A stretch of 64,000 nt of DNA from Fusicatenibacter saccharivorans (GCF_027667425.1 NZ_JAQEGR010000009.1:1-64000); one strand, 5' to 3'; shown: positions 33,799 through 43,762, counted from the first letter of the stretch. Translations and numbers: made by a program. Notes: generated from the sequence alone by a model not told the origin.

Positions 33799-33838
33799 AA
33801 GGGGCGCATTTGAAAAGAAATTTTCAGGTGCGCCCCTT
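33799..33838 (+). terminator. Terminator of HAD gene
   Basis: AAGGGGCGCA pairs with TGCGCCCCTT, with an inner TGAAAA/TTTTCA stem. Confidence 0.85.
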
Positions 33839-33984
33839 TGGTTGCAATTTTCTGAAAAAGGAAACAAGAAAAGCAGCGTCTGAAAAGGTATGTGCATTGC
33901 AAAGTAAAAAATTTCATGGTAATATAAAAATGAGTTTTTATGTATATTTGTAATGATACCAGGAGGTGAGCGTTCAGAAGTTCC

Positions 33985-34145
33985 ATGGAAACAGAAAAAA
34001 ATCAGATAAATAAAAAAAGCCTCAGATACCGTTTTACAGCAGGAACGATCGGAGTAAGTGTCTGGCAGCAGGAATGAATGCTCACTTGGCAAAGCCTATA
34101 AAAATTGAAAACATAAAGAGAATTTTGTGTGAATATTGTGTGTAG
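33985..34145 (+). pseudogene. Deletion remnant of a hybrid histidine kinase
   Basis: An ATG at 33985, behind AGGAGGTGAG (33961-33970), begins METEKNQINKKSLRYRF, a plausible kinase N-terminus. After about 26 codons the sequence passes, with a frame change, into LAAGMNAHLAKPIKIENIKR (from 34062), which is the conserved end of a receiver domain, nearly the same as the end of the kinase at 39404-41689 (LAAGMNAHVSKPVEMK). The TAG at 34143-34145 ends it. The two ends of a kinase gene of about 2 kb thus appear joined by an internal deletion. The rest of the 33782-34291 gap holds a terminator and the promoter region of the next gene. Confidence 0.65.
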
Positions 34146-34291
34146 TGGCTGCAACTTCTCAAATCCGTATACCTGTTTTTCACGTTTTGTAGGATATTAT
34201 AACGTAAATGTAAAACTGGCAGGGACAGGTTCTCTGTATACAGATAAAAGCAGGATAATGAAGTATAAAACAGAGAGAGGATTTTTATAAA

Positions 34292-37200
34292 ATGGAAAAG
34301 TATGAAGACAAAATATATTCTTTAGGTGAGGCTGTAACGGGACAGACACAGGCTATGTCACAGGCCGTACAGAAAACACTGGAAAATAATGGCGGGGTAG
34401 GTATAATGACAGGATCTTATGACCAAAACCTGTCTATTTTGTCTGTGAATAATCTGCTGTTGCATAGTACAGGATATACATTCGATACTTTCATGGAACA
34501 GACAAAAGGCTCATTGAGAAACTTCTTTTATGACGAGGAAGATAGACAGGAGCGAGACCATTTTTTGCAGCTTCACGGAACAGGGGAAGCACAGATCCTT
34601 ACAGCAGACGGTACAGTGAAAAATGTACGGCTTTGTAAAGAGGATGCGACAGATGAGGCGGGCAGACAGATCTGGGTTATGTCCGTACAGGTCAACTGGG
34701 ATCATGTAAATTTGACACTGCTCAATGAGGCTATCTGTTCCGGCTTCTGGTATTTTGACTGTGACGAAAACAGTGAGATTGTGAATGCAAACTGGAGTCA
34801 TGAATTCCGAAAAATGCTTGGCTATCATGACACTCTGGACTTTCCGAATAAACTGGAATCCTGGTCAGATCTTCTGCATCCACAGGATAAAGAAAGAGTA
34901 ATGGTGCAGCTTCAGGCGGCAATTAAGGATAAGACGAACCAGATAAAATACCAGGTAGAGTATCGTATGAGAATGAAGGATAATCAATACCAGTGGTTTC
35001 GGGCATCGGCAGAAGTAATACGCCGTCTGGATGGTTCTGCCAGCAGGATTGCCGGGATTTTTATTAACATTGATGCGGAAAAAAAAGAGGCCATGCAGGC
35101 ACAAAAATCTGCTGCTTTCCACCGGGCTTTTACGAAAGCAGACCTGTGTGAGTATTATGTAAATCTGGAAGCGAATACTTTTGATACCTTTAAGGTTGAA
35201 CCGTCCCTGATGACAGTCTTTGAACAGAGTCATACATGGGATGAACTGATCCGTCATTTTGTGGATTCCTATGTTGTGGAGACAGATAAGAAGGCGGTAT
35301 CCTCTTTTTACGACCGTGGTTATATTGCAGAAAGGCTGAAGGGTCTGGAAACCGAATTGGCTTTAGAGTGCCGTATCACTCTGAATGGAGAAGAACGATG
35401 GGTCCGCAATGTGATCATACGCGGCGAGATCGAGGACTCAGAATATGCCATGATCTTTCTGCGTGATATCACAGAGACAAAGGTAGAGAGCGCACGGCAT
35501 CTGCAGATGGCGGCGGATAATGCTTCCATGGAGCAGATAATTCAGAGTATTGTGCGTCTGGTTGACCGCTTTGTTGTCTGTGATCTGGAAAATGACAGAT
35601 ATGAATTCTATAACCTGAATGGACAGATGATATATAAACCTTTGGGATTCTATCATGATTTTCAGATGCAGGTTCTTGAAAAATATAAGACACTGGAACC
35701 ATTGGAAACTATGGACATCCTGATCGCACCGGAAAATATCCAGAAGAATCTGAAAAGTGAAAATGATATTTATAAGTTTGAGTATTGCAGCCTGGATGAA
35801 AAGACTTATAAAATCGCTTCTTATATTCCTTTGGAATGGAAGAATGGAAAGCTGGTAAAGGTATTGATGGCATCCATGGATGTGACACAGGAGAAGAAAG
35901 CAGAGATTGAATCCCGTCAGGCACTGAAAGAGGCTTACCGGTCTGCAGAAAATGCAAACCGTGCGAAAACAGAATTCCTTTCCAATATGTCCCACGATAT
36001 CCGGACACCGATGAATGCCATTGTCGGCCTGACAGCAATTGCAGGAGCAAATATTGAGAGCCAGGACAGAGTCATTGAATGTCTCAGCAAAATTACAAAA
36101 TCAAGCCGTCATCTGCTGGGGCTGATTAATGAAGTGCTGGATATGGCACGTATTGAAAGTGGAAAAATGACGCTGGCACAGGAGGATTTCAATCTGCCAG
36201 ATCTGGTGGATAATCTTATAACACTCACAAAACCGGTGATTGATGAACATAAACACAATTTAGATATACATATTAATCACATTGAACATGAGAGTGTCTG
36301 TGGTGACAGCCTGAGAATCCAGCAGGTATTTGTGAATCTGATGAGTAATGCGATCAAGTATACACCGGATGGTGGGAATATTACTTTTTCCATAGAGGAA
36401 AAGCCAAATGGATTTTCGGAACTTGGATGCTATGAATTTACGATTGAGGATAATGGGATCGGTATGTCACCGGAATTCCAGAAAATCATGTTTGATCCTT
36501 TCAGCCGCGCAGATGACCATCGGACAACCAGAGTCCAGGGAACAGGTCTGGGAATGGCAATCAGCAGAAATATTGTGAACCTGATGAATGGTAATATTAA
36601 AGTGGAAAGCACCTTACATAAGGGAACTAAAATTACAGTAACAATTTATCTGGAACTTCAGGAAAAAGAAAAAGAACAGGACAGAAATCTGATGAATCTA
36701 CCTGTTCTGGTTGTGGATGATGATAAGACATGCTGTGAAAGTACAGTTGCCACATTGAAGGAGATTGGGATTACAGGCGAATGGGTTCTCTCCGGCAGAG
36801 AAGCCGTTGAGCGCTGTTATGCACATCATGAGCTAAAAAATGATTACTTTGCTGTTATTTTAGATTGGAAAATGCCGGATATGGACGGAATTGAAACAGC
36901 CAGACAGATCCGGAAACGGATAGGGAAAGAGATTACCATTATTGTACTGACATCTTATGAATTCAGCGAGATCGAAGAAGAAGCAAAGGCTGCAGGCGTA
37001 GATGCTTTTATTGCAAAACCGCTGTTCCGTTCCCGTTTGACGGCTGCATTGCGGCAGTTTACTTCTGGCAGAAAAGAAAAAACAGCAAGAAATTATCTGG
37101 ATGAGCTGTCTGAAGCAGATTACACAGGAAAAAGAATTCTGCTGGTCGAGGATAATGAGTTAAACAGAGAAATTGCCGTTGAAATTCTGCAGATGACAGG

Positions 37201-37498
37201 GGCGGAAGTGGAAACGGCAGAAAATGGAAAAATTGCAGTTGAAAAAGTAGAAGCTTCTCCGAAAGGCTTGTATGACCTTATTTTTATGGATATCCAAATG
37301 CCCGTCATGAATGGTTATGAGGCAACCGCAGCAATCAGGAGCCTTCCGGGTGAACAGGGAAAACTACCGATTGTTGCCATGACAGCAAATGCTTTTGCAG
37401 AAGATGTACAGCTGGCAAAAAATACAGGCATGAATGGACATATCGCGAAACCGCTGGATATGAATAAGCTGAATGATGTTCTGGAAAACTGGCTGTAA
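34292..37498 (+). CDS. Hybrid sensor histidine kinase with two receiver domains
   Basis: 1068 residues, no clear transmembrane segment, so probably cytosolic. The N-terminal 560 residues hold repeated PAS-like modules, one ending YQWFRASAEVIRRLDGSASR (about 150-260). The dimerisation/phosphoacceptor domain is FLSNMSHDIRTPMNAIVG with His568, followed by a HATPase domain with N (NLMSNAIKYTPDGG), G1 (IEDNGIGMS) and G2 (VQGTGLGMAI) boxes. Two receivers follow: REC1 with Asp858 (VILDWKMPDMDG) and REC2 with Asp1000 (LIFMDIQMPVMNG). Phosphorelay output is unclear because no DNA-binding domain is present. It precedes a solute-binding lipoprotein and another hybrid kinase, so the three may be one system. 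Confidence 0.93.
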   Translation: MEKYEDKIYSLGEAVTGQTQAMSQAVQKTLENNGGVGIMTGSYDQNLSILSVNNLLLHSTGYTFDTFMEQTKGSLRNFFYDEEDRQERDHFLQLHGTGEAQILTADGTVKNVRLCKEDATDEAGRQIWVMSVQVNWDHVNLTLLNEAICSGFWYFDCDENSEIVNANWSHEFRKMLGYHDTLDFPNKLESWSDLLHPQDKERVMVQLQAAIKDKTNQIKYQVEYRMRMKDNQYQWFRASAEVIRRLDGSASRIAGIFINIDAEKKEAMQAQKSAAFHRAFTKADLCEYYVNLEANTFDTFKVEPSLMTVFEQSHTWDELIRHFVDSYVVETDKKAVSSFYDRGYIAERLKGLETELALECRITLNGEERWVRNVIIRGEIEDSEYAMIFLRDITETKVESARHLQMAADNASMEQIIQSIVRLVDRFVVCDLENDRYEFYNLNGQMIYKPLGFYHDFQMQVLEKYKTLEPLETMDILIAPENIQKNLKSENDIYKFEYCSLDEKTYKIASYIPLEWKNGKLVKVLMASMDVTQEKKAEIESRQALKEAYRSAENANRAKTEFLSNMSHDIRTPMNAIVGLTAIAGANIESQDRVIECLSKITKSSRHLLGLINEVLDMARIESGKMTLAQEDFNLPDLVDNLITLTKPVIDEHKHNLDIHINHIEHESVCGDSLRIQQVFVNLMSNAIKYTPDGGNITFSIEEKPNGFSELGCYEFTIEDNGIGMSPEFQKIMFDPFSRADDHRTTRVQGTGLGMAISRNIVNLMNGNIKVESTLHKGTKITVTIYLELQEKEKEQDRNLMNLPVLVVDDDKTCCESTVATLKEIGITGEWVLSGREAVERCYAHHELKNDYFAVILDWKMPDMDGIETARQIRKRIGKEITIIVLTSYEFSEIEEEAKAAGVDAFIAKPLFRSRLTAALRQFTSGRKEKTARNYLDELSEADYTGKRILLVEDNELNREIAVEILQMTGAEVETAENGKIAVEKVEASPKGLYDLIFMDIQMPVMNGYEATAAIRSLPGEQGKLPIVAMTANAFAEDVQLAKNTGMNGHIAKPLDMNKLNDVLENWL

Positions 37499-37556
37499 TT
37501 GTTTCCAAATTATTGAATTAATGATTTTATCAGGAAAGAATGAGGAAAATACGAGG

Positions 37557-39401
37557 ATGAAAAAGGCAAAACAATGTCTGATAGCATTACTGTCAGGTGT
37601 GCTTTTAGCAATTACTGTTTTGTCTGGCTGTGGACAATCTCAAAAAGCAGTATCTAAAAATGACGATCACCTTACCGTGTATCTGTGGGAAAATCGTTTG
37701 ATGAAAAATATTGTACCCTATATCCATGAGCAGTTTCCAGATCAGGATATTGAGTTCATTACCGGTAACAACGATACCGATTTATATAGCTATTTTGAGG
37801 AACATGGTGAACTGCCGGATATCATAACCGTACGTCGATTTTCTGGAAAAGATGCACAGGATCTGGAGCCATATCTAATGGATTTTGCTTCTTATGATGT
37901 GGTTTCCAGGTATTACTCTTATGCATTGCAATATTACAAAAATTCAAAAGATGAGATCCAGTGGCTGCCTGTCTGCGGTATACCGCAGACGATTATTGCC
38001 AACAAGACATTGTTTGAACAGTATGGAATCAAGATACCGAAAAACTATAAGGAATATGCACAGGCATGCCAGCAATTTTATGATAATGGTATAAAACCGT
38101 ATTCCCTGGATCTTGCAGAAGACTGGTCCGCTCATGAGGTGATTCAGACAGGTGCAATTGGGGAATTCATGAGTCTGGATGGAATCGAATGGAGAAGCTC
38201 AGCTGAAAGTGCATCAGGGGATATCGCGTTTGATGATGCGTTATGGAAACGTATTTTTTCAGAAACCAATACATTTTTGAAGGACTCACATTTTACAAGT
38301 GATGATATCAGCGTCGATATTAATACTGCAACGCAGATGTTCCTTGAGGGAAAAGCAGCAATGTTTCATGGTTATCCGGCACTTATGCAGGAATTTCAGG
38401 AACAGATGGATGCAGAATTAACTCGTATACCGTTTTTTTCACAGATTTCGGATGAAGCTTTTATAAATATGACCCCTTCTCTGAATATTGCATTTAACAA
38501 AGAACTGGAAAAAGATCAGGAAAAACTGGACCTGGCATTCGATGTCCTGGAGTGTATGATTTCAAAAGAAGGACAAACATTGATCGCAGATGGAAAGGGT
38601 GTAATTTCATTAAATGTAGATGTTCCAAACATGATGGAAGATGTACCTGGACTGGAAGATGAAATTAATAATAATTCTGTTTATATCCGATATTCTGCTC
38701 AAAAATCATTTGATGCCAGTCTTGAGGCTGTTCACGGATTATTGTCAGGGGAAATGGATGAAACACAGGCTTATGATGCTTTTCGCAGCACAATGAACAG
38801 TAAGGATTCAAAAGAAAAAAACACAATAAATTTTGAAAATGAATATACCATTTCGCTAAATGATAAAAACGGTCGTGATGCGGCATCTTCTATTTTAACT
38901 ACGATTAGAGAAGAAAATGATGCTCAGCTGGCTTTGGCACCATATTATTATTTTACTTCCTCCATTTACAAAGGGGAGTGTACCTGCAGCCGGGTTGGTC
39001 TGATGACAGCAAAGAGTTTAGATACACCATTATACCTGGCAAAAATCAATGGCAAAGAGATTTATGAACTTGCGGAGAAATATCTTGCTGATTCTGATGA
39101 GAAATTCCATATAACCAATAAATATGAATTACCAATTGCATCCGGTATGAAATTAATCGTCAGGCAGGAGGAAAACGGATTCTCATTAAAGGACATAGAA
39201 GTAAATAAGAAAAAAATAGACAAAGACAAGGAGTACTCTATTCTTCTTGCAGAAACCACAATGTCTGTTTTGAAAAAAATAAATCCGGAATGTGAGATCA
39301 GGCAGCTTGGAAACACAACATTATCAAGTGCATGGACCGCAGCAATGGAAAACGGACAGCAGCCGTCAGCACCGGAAGATTATATAGAGGTTGAAAAATA
39401 A
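37557..39401 (+). CDS. Lipoprotein: solute-binding domain fused to 5'-nucleotidase-C-like domain
   Basis: 614 residues. A lipoprotein signal (LSGC, Cys25) anchors it outside the membrane. Residues about 40-420 are a family 1-type ABC solute-binding protein (LTVYLWENRLMKNIVPYIHE start, NMTPSLNIAFNKELEKDQEK). Residues about 430-600 have the look of the 5'-nucleotidase C-terminal domain (INFENEYTISLNDKNGRDAA, LAKINGKEIYELAEKYLAD) but without the catalytic metallophosphatase domain. No permease genes are nearby, so it probably senses rather than imports. It ends 2 bases before the next kinase. The start at 37557 has GAGG upstream; the frame is open from 37473. Confidence 0.8.
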   Translation: MKKAKQCLIALLSGVLLAITVLSGCGQSQKAVSKNDDHLTVYLWENRLMKNIVPYIHEQFPDQDIEFITGNNDTDLYSYFEEHGELPDIITVRRFSGKDAQDLEPYLMDFASYDVVSRYYSYALQYYKNSKDEIQWLPVCGIPQTIIANKTLFEQYGIKIPKNYKEYAQACQQFYDNGIKPYSLDLAEDWSAHEVIQTGAIGEFMSLDGIEWRSSAESASGDIAFDDALWKRIFSETNTFLKDSHFTSDDISVDINTATQMFLEGKAAMFHGYPALMQEFQEQMDAELTRIPFFSQISDEAFINMTPSLNIAFNKELEKDQEKLDLAFDVLECMISKEGQTLIADGKGVISLNVDVPNMMEDVPGLEDEINNNSVYIRYSAQKSFDASLEAVHGLLSGEMDETQAYDAFRSTMNSKDSKEKNTINFENEYTISLNDKNGRDAASSILTTIREENDAQLALAPYYYFTSSIYKGECTCSRVGLMTAKSLDTPLYLAKINGKEIYELAEKYLADSDEKFHITNKYELPIASGMKLIVRQEENGFSLKDIEVNKKKIDKDKEYSILLAETTMSVLKKINPECEIRQLGNTTLSSAWTAAMENGQQPSAPEDYIEVEK

Positions 39402-39403
39402 AA

Positions 39404-41689
39404 GTGGGAACAGAACAGGCGAAAACAAAAAGAAAAAAGATGATAGTACCATTGTTCTTTTTAATTCTTATCTTTTTAAACTTAATTTTTGTAAAGCTCC
39501 TTTTGAACAGGATGAACAGCTATATCGCAGAAAACGGGAAAAGCAGTATGGGAGCAGTTGTTGAACAGATACAGCAGACCTATGATCTGCAGGTGAATGG
39601 ATACTACAGTCGGCTGCATATGCTTGAGGATTCTCTTACTCAAGAGGGAGTGAGATCTATTGAACTGGATAGAAACAAGAAGTTCTTTGAGGCATGGCAG
39701 AAAGAATCTGAAAGTACACTTATATTTCTCCAGGAAAATGGAAAGGCAATAACCACTGATGGAACAAAACTTCGGGTTGACATGCCAAGTAAACTTTTGT
39801 TGGATTTGAGGAACGGATATAATATTGGAAAATTGGTTTCTCTTGATTACAACCAGAAGAAAAAAGATGGTTATCTGGTTGCAATTCCATGTCAGGAATA
39901 TACGATTAATGGGGAAACTTATACGGCAATTGGAACCTTGTATGATCATTCAAAATTAGATTCCATGTTAAGTGTGAAAAGCTATAACGGGAATGCGTAT
40001 CTGTTTATGCTGGATAACGACGGAAATATTACTTATACAAATCAGAAAGAAGATAAATTTTTCAGGAACTATTTCTTGTTAAAGCATTTAAAAGGAGATC
40101 AGGCTATCACTGAGGAAGAGGCTGATTCTCTTCAAAAAAAGCTGGATGGCAGAGAACGGGGGGTAGAACTTGTGGAAAGTGACAAACCTTACTATCTGGG
40201 ATACTGTCCAATAGAAAATAATAACACCATGCTGATCTGTATTGTAGAAAAGAGTGTTGTAGATAATGTACTGAGAGATTACCAGAAAACAATAGTGTTT
40301 GAAACAATACTCATGGCAGGCTTTATACTTTTGCTTTTTGCCGGATTATTCTACAGTATTTCCAGACGCAGTCTTGCTGAGCAAAAAGCTGAATACGAAA
40401 AAAGAAATAATGAGATTCAGACGCAGGCAATGAAGGAAATGGAGGAGTCCAATAAAAAACTGAAAAAAGCAAAGGACATTACAACGGAAGCCTTGCAGAC
40501 CGCTGAAAATGCAAATAAGGCGAAAACAGATTTCCTGTCCAATATGTCACATGATATTCGTACACCAATGAATGCAATTATCGGCATGACATCATTGATC
40601 AGACATGATGCCGGTAATAAAGCGAAAGTAATAGAGTATGCAGATAAAATAGACATTTCATCACAGCATCTGTTAGGAATCATTAATAATGTTCTGGATA
40701 TGAGCAAAATTGAGGCAGGAAAAACAGTTTTTAAGTATACCGATTTTTCCATCTTGGATTTTATTACAGAACTCAATACCATATTCCATTCACAGATAGA
40801 CGAAAAAAATCAGACTCTTACAATCATAAAAGAAAACATCCGGCACGAGTGGGTGAACGGAGATCAGGTTCATCTGATGCAGATTTTCAGCAACTTGGTT
40901 TCTAATGCAGTGAAGTACACGCAGGAAGGTGGAAAAATTCAGTTTCTGGTAGAAGAATGTGAGACAAAGTCATCTGTCTACGCAAAGTACCGTTTCTTGG
41001 TCAGCGATAATGGCATGGGAATGTCGGCAGATTTCAAAGATACAATTTTTGATGCTTTTACTCGTGCTGAAAGTTCTATGACGAATAAGATACAGGGAAC
41101 TGGTCTTGGAATGGCTATTACCAAAAATCTGGTTGAAGCAATGGGAGGCACCATTGATGTGGAGAGTGAACTGGGCCAGGGAAGCTGTTTTGAGGTTCTT
41201 ATAGATCTGAGAATAGCAGAAGATAGATTTGTTTCTTCAGCAGAACAGGCAGAAAAGGATGAACCGGCTGGCAATGTCCTGAAAGGAATGAGGTTTCTGT
41301 GTGCAGAGGACAATGAGCTGAATGCAGAAATCCTGATGGAATTGTTAAAGATTGAGGGTGCAGAGTGTACAATCTGTGAAAATGGTAAAAGGGTCTTAGA
41401 GGCATTTGAGCAGTCTGCTCCGGGGGATTATGACATGATCCTGATGGATGTGCAGATGCCGGTTATGAATGGTTATGAGGCAACAAAAGCAATCCGAAGA
41501 AGCTCCCATGAACTGGCAAAGACAATTCCAATCATTGCTATGACCGCCAATGCGTTTTCTGAGGATATTCAGCATTCTCTGGCAGCCGGTATGAATGCCC
41601 ATGTTTCAAAACCGGTTGAGATGAAGGTACTGGAAAAGACGATCAGAAGCATAAAATCCGGCGGGGGGCACCGAAATGCAGCTCATTGA
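39404..41689 (+). CDS. Membrane-bound hybrid histidine kinase
   Basis: 761 residues. Two transmembrane helices (about 12-33 and 297-319) flank an extracytoplasmic Cache-like sensor (EDSLTQEGVRSIELDRNKKF, YLFMLDNDGNITYTNQ). A coiled coil leads to FLSNMSHDIRTPMNAIIG with His383, HATPase boxes NLVSNAVKYTQEGG, VSDNGMGMS and IQGTGLGMAI, and a single receiver with Asp682 (MILMDVQMPVMNG). The start is GTG 39404, translated closely after the lipoprotein stop. The lipoprotein probably presents a ligand to this sensor. The receiver end is nearly identical to the fragment at 34062-34145. Confidence 0.93.
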   Translation: MGTEQAKTKRKKMIVPLFFLILIFLNLIFVKLLLNRMNSYIAENGKSSMGAVVEQIQQTYDLQVNGYYSRLHMLEDSLTQEGVRSIELDRNKKFFEAWQKESESTLIFLQENGKAITTDGTKLRVDMPSKLLLDLRNGYNIGKLVSLDYNQKKKDGYLVAIPCQEYTINGETYTAIGTLYDHSKLDSMLSVKSYNGNAYLFMLDNDGNITYTNQKEDKFFRNYFLLKHLKGDQAITEEEADSLQKKLDGRERGVELVESDKPYYLGYCPIENNNTMLICIVEKSVVDNVLRDYQKTIVFETILMAGFILLLFAGLFYSISRRSLAEQKAEYEKRNNEIQTQAMKEMEESNKKLKKAKDITTEALQTAENANKAKTDFLSNMSHDIRTPMNAIIGMTSLIRHDAGNKAKVIEYADKIDISSQHLLGIINNVLDMSKIEAGKTVFKYTDFSILDFITELNTIFHSQIDEKNQTLTIIKENIRHEWVNGDQVHLMQIFSNLVSNAVKYTQEGGKIQFLVEECETKSSVYAKYRFLVSDNGMGMSADFKDTIFDAFTRAESSMTNKIQGTGLGMAITKNLVEAMGGTIDVESELGQGSCFEVLIDLRIAEDRFVSSAEQAEKDEPAGNVLKGMRFLCAEDNELNAEILMELLKIEGAECTICENGKRVLEAFEQSAPGDYDMILMDVQMPVMNGYEATKAIRRSSHELAKTIPIIAMTANAFSEDIQHSLAAGMNAHVSKPVEMKVLEKTIRSIKSGGGHRNAAH

Positions 41690-41709
41690 ACAGTGACAAA
41701 TGGATATGG

Positions 41710-41764
41710 AAAAGAGCTGATGAAAGAATCTCGCATTGCCAGAACTTTCAATCAGCTCTTTTTT
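41710..41764 (+). terminator. Terminator of kinase operon
   Basis: AAAAGAGCTGAT pairs with ATCAGCTCTTTTTT around a long loop. Confidence 0.8.
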
Positions 41765-41779
41765 ATCATCAGTTCCCTC

Positions 41780-41834
41780 TTGACATTTTTTCATTTCCTG
41801 CTATACTTATCAAAGATAATTACTAAAGATAACT
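41780..41834 (+). promoter_or_regulatory. marR-MATE promoter with candidate MarR operator
   Basis: TTGACA (41780-41785), 16 bases, TATACT (41802-41807). Starting at the -10 are TTATCAAAGATAA, a palindrome (TTATC-AAA-GATAA), and the related TTACTAAAGATAA, a likely double binding site for the MarR protein encoded next. Confidence 0.6.
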
Positions 41835-41862
41835 AAATTTCAAGAAGAAAGGACCATTTTCC

Positions 41863-42327
41863 ATGACACAGGAAAAATTAAAGCAGTTCCTGGATGCGTG
41901 TTTTGATGCAAAGCGTCTGATCGAGAAGCTCCCGGACCTGCCGGACGGTATGAAGCCGCGGCAAGTGCATGTGCTGGATGCGGTGAATGAGATTCAGAAA
42001 AAGCAGGGCTTCTGCCGCGTCAGCGACATCAGCAGCTATATGAACACAACGCTGCCGAGCATCACCAAGCTGGTGCAGGAACTGGAGGAGAGAAATCTTC
42101 TCGTGAAACAGGCGGATGAAAAAGATAAGCGCGTGATCAACCTGACACTGACCGAAGAGGGAAAAGAGTTTGTGGAACTCCGCGTGACGCACTTTCACGG
42201 GGAATGGGCATCCCGCCTGCCAGATCTGGACGACGCGGTGGTGGACGAATTTGTGCATGCAATCACACGGATGCAGGAAACGATGCCGGGAATAAAAGGA
42301 GTGAAAAACAATGGCAAAAGAAAATAA
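41863..42327 (+). CDS. MarR-family transcription regulator
   Basis: 154 residues. Winged-helix MarR domain with recognition region YMNTTLPSITKLVQELEERN and wing KDKRVINLTLTEEGKEF. It overlaps the MATE gene by 17 bases, so the two are translated together; MarR-MATE pairs usually form a drug-inducible efflux module in which the regulator represses its own operon. A palindromic candidate operator lies in the promoter. The inducing ligand is unknown. Confidence 0.9.
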   Translation: MTQEKLKQFLDACFDAKRLIEKLPDLPDGMKPRQVHVLDAVNEIQKKQGFCRVSDISSYMNTTLPSITKLVQELEERNLLVKQADEKDKRVINLTLTEEGKEFVELRVTHFHGEWASRLPDLDDAVVDEFVHAITRMQETMPGIKGVKNNGKRK

Positions 42328-43660
42328 GAAAGAAATATCGTTTGTAGAGGGACCGATTTTCCAGTCCCTGATCCGCTTTGCGCTGCCGGTGCTCGGCGCG
42401 CTGATTCTGCAGGCGGCTTACGGTGCGGTCGACCTTCTCGTGGTCGGCTGGTTCGGCGATGCGTCGAGTATTTCCGCTGTCGGAACCGGAAGCAACTTCA
42501 TGCAGATGGTAACACTTATCATCACCAGCCTTGCGATGGGTTCGACCGTTATGATCGGCCAGCACATCGGCGAGGGCAAGCCGGATAAGGCCGGCAAAAC
42601 CGTGGGAACCTCGATTGTTCTGTTCGCCATCATCGGTATCGCCATGACGGTGATTCTGGAGCTGTTCGCAGGTCCGATTGCCAATATTTTACAGGTCCCG
42701 GCGGAGTCTTTTGACAAAACCGTCCTCTACCTGCGGATCTGTTCCGGCGGTATTCTGATCATCATCGCGTACAACGTCATCAGCAGCGTGCTTCGCGGAA
42801 TCGGTAATGCAAATCTGCCGCTTTTATTCGTCGGCATCGCCTGCGCAGCCAATATTGCCGGAGATCTGTTCTTCGTCGGTGTGCTGAAACTGGACGTTGC
42901 GGGAGCAGCGCTTGCGACGGTTCTGGCGCAGCTGATTTCTGTCATCGCCTCCATGGGTGTGTTGAAAAAAGGCAATCTGCCGATTGAATTCAAAAAAGAA
43001 GACTGCCGCATCGACCATGACGAGCTGAAGAAAGTCCTGAACGTCGGTGTGCCGATCGCGCTGCAGGAGACGACCGTACAGATTTCCTTCCTTGTGATCA
43101 ACTCGATCATCAACGGCATGGGCCTTATGCCGTCCGCCGGATACGGTGTGGCGCAGAAGCTGACCTCATTCATCATGCTGATCCCGTCCTCTGTGATGCA
43201 GTCTGTGTCAGCATTCGTGGCACAGAACACCGGAGCCGGAAAGAAAGACCGCGCGTGGAAGGGCTTCCTCACCGCAATCGCAACGGGCTGCTCTCTTGGA
43301 GTTGTGATTTTCTGCATCGGTTTCTTCGGTGGAAGTGTCATCTCCAGAATCTTCACGAGCGATCCGGCCGTTATCGAGCAGAGCGCCGCTTACCTGCGCG
43401 GTTTCGCACCGGAATGTATTCTGACCTGTGTGCTGTTCAGCAGCATCGGATACTTCAACGGCCGCGGCATCAGCATCCCGGTTATGATCCAGGGAATCAC
43501 CTCCGCCTGCCTGATCCGTATTCCGCTGGCGCTGTTCTTCTCACACCTGCCGAATACGAACCTGACCTTCGTCGGCATGTCCACCCCGATCACAACCGTA
43601 TACGGCATCTGCTTTTTCATGATCTGTTTTACACGGTTAAAGAAAAAAGGGCAGATGTAA
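42311..43660 (+). CDS. MATE-family multidrug/sodium antiporter
   Basis: 449 residues with twelve predicted membrane helices, starting with a short basic cytoplasmic end. Conserved MATE features are FALPVLGALILQAAYGAVDL and the second repeat NVGVPIALQETTVQISFLVI near residue 240. Such transporters expel cationic compounds in exchange for Na+ or H+. Encoded downstream of, and overlapping, its MarR regulator, followed by a strong terminator. Confidence 0.92.
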   Translation: MAKENKKEISFVEGPIFQSLIRFALPVLGALILQAAYGAVDLLVVGWFGDASSISAVGTGSNFMQMVTLIITSLAMGSTVMIGQHIGEGKPDKAGKTVGTSIVLFAIIGIAMTVILELFAGPIANILQVPAESFDKTVLYLRICSGGILIIIAYNVISSVLRGIGNANLPLLFVGIACAANIAGDLFFVGVLKLDVAGAALATVLAQLISVIASMGVLKKGNLPIEFKKEDCRIDHDELKKVLNVGVPIALQETTVQISFLVINSIINGMGLMPSAGYGVAQKLTSFIMLIPSSVMQSVSAFVAQNTGAGKKDRAWKGFLTAIATGCSLGVVIFCIGFFGGSVISRIFTSDPAVIEQSAAYLRGFAPECILTCVLFSSIGYFNGRGISIPVMIQGITSACLIRIPLALFFSHLPNTNLTFVGMSTPITTVYGICFFMICFTRLKKKGQM

Positions 43661-43679
43661 TTGAATCAAACATAACAGA

Positions 43680-43729
43680 ACTGCCTAGGAAACGGCACGG
43701 AGCGATCCGCCGTTTCCCAGGCAGTTTTT
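43680..43729. terminator. Terminator of MATE gene
   Basis: CTGCCTAGGAAACGGC pairs with GCCGTTTCCCAGGCAG, followed by five T. Confidence 0.92.
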
Positions 43730-43733
43730 GGTA

Positions 43734-43762
43734 TTGTTTGTCTGGAACTTTTTTGATACAAT
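43734..43762 (+). promoter_or_regulatory. Promoter of second marR gene
   Basis: TTGTTT (43734-43739), 17 bases, TACAAT (43757-43762). Confidence 0.55.
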
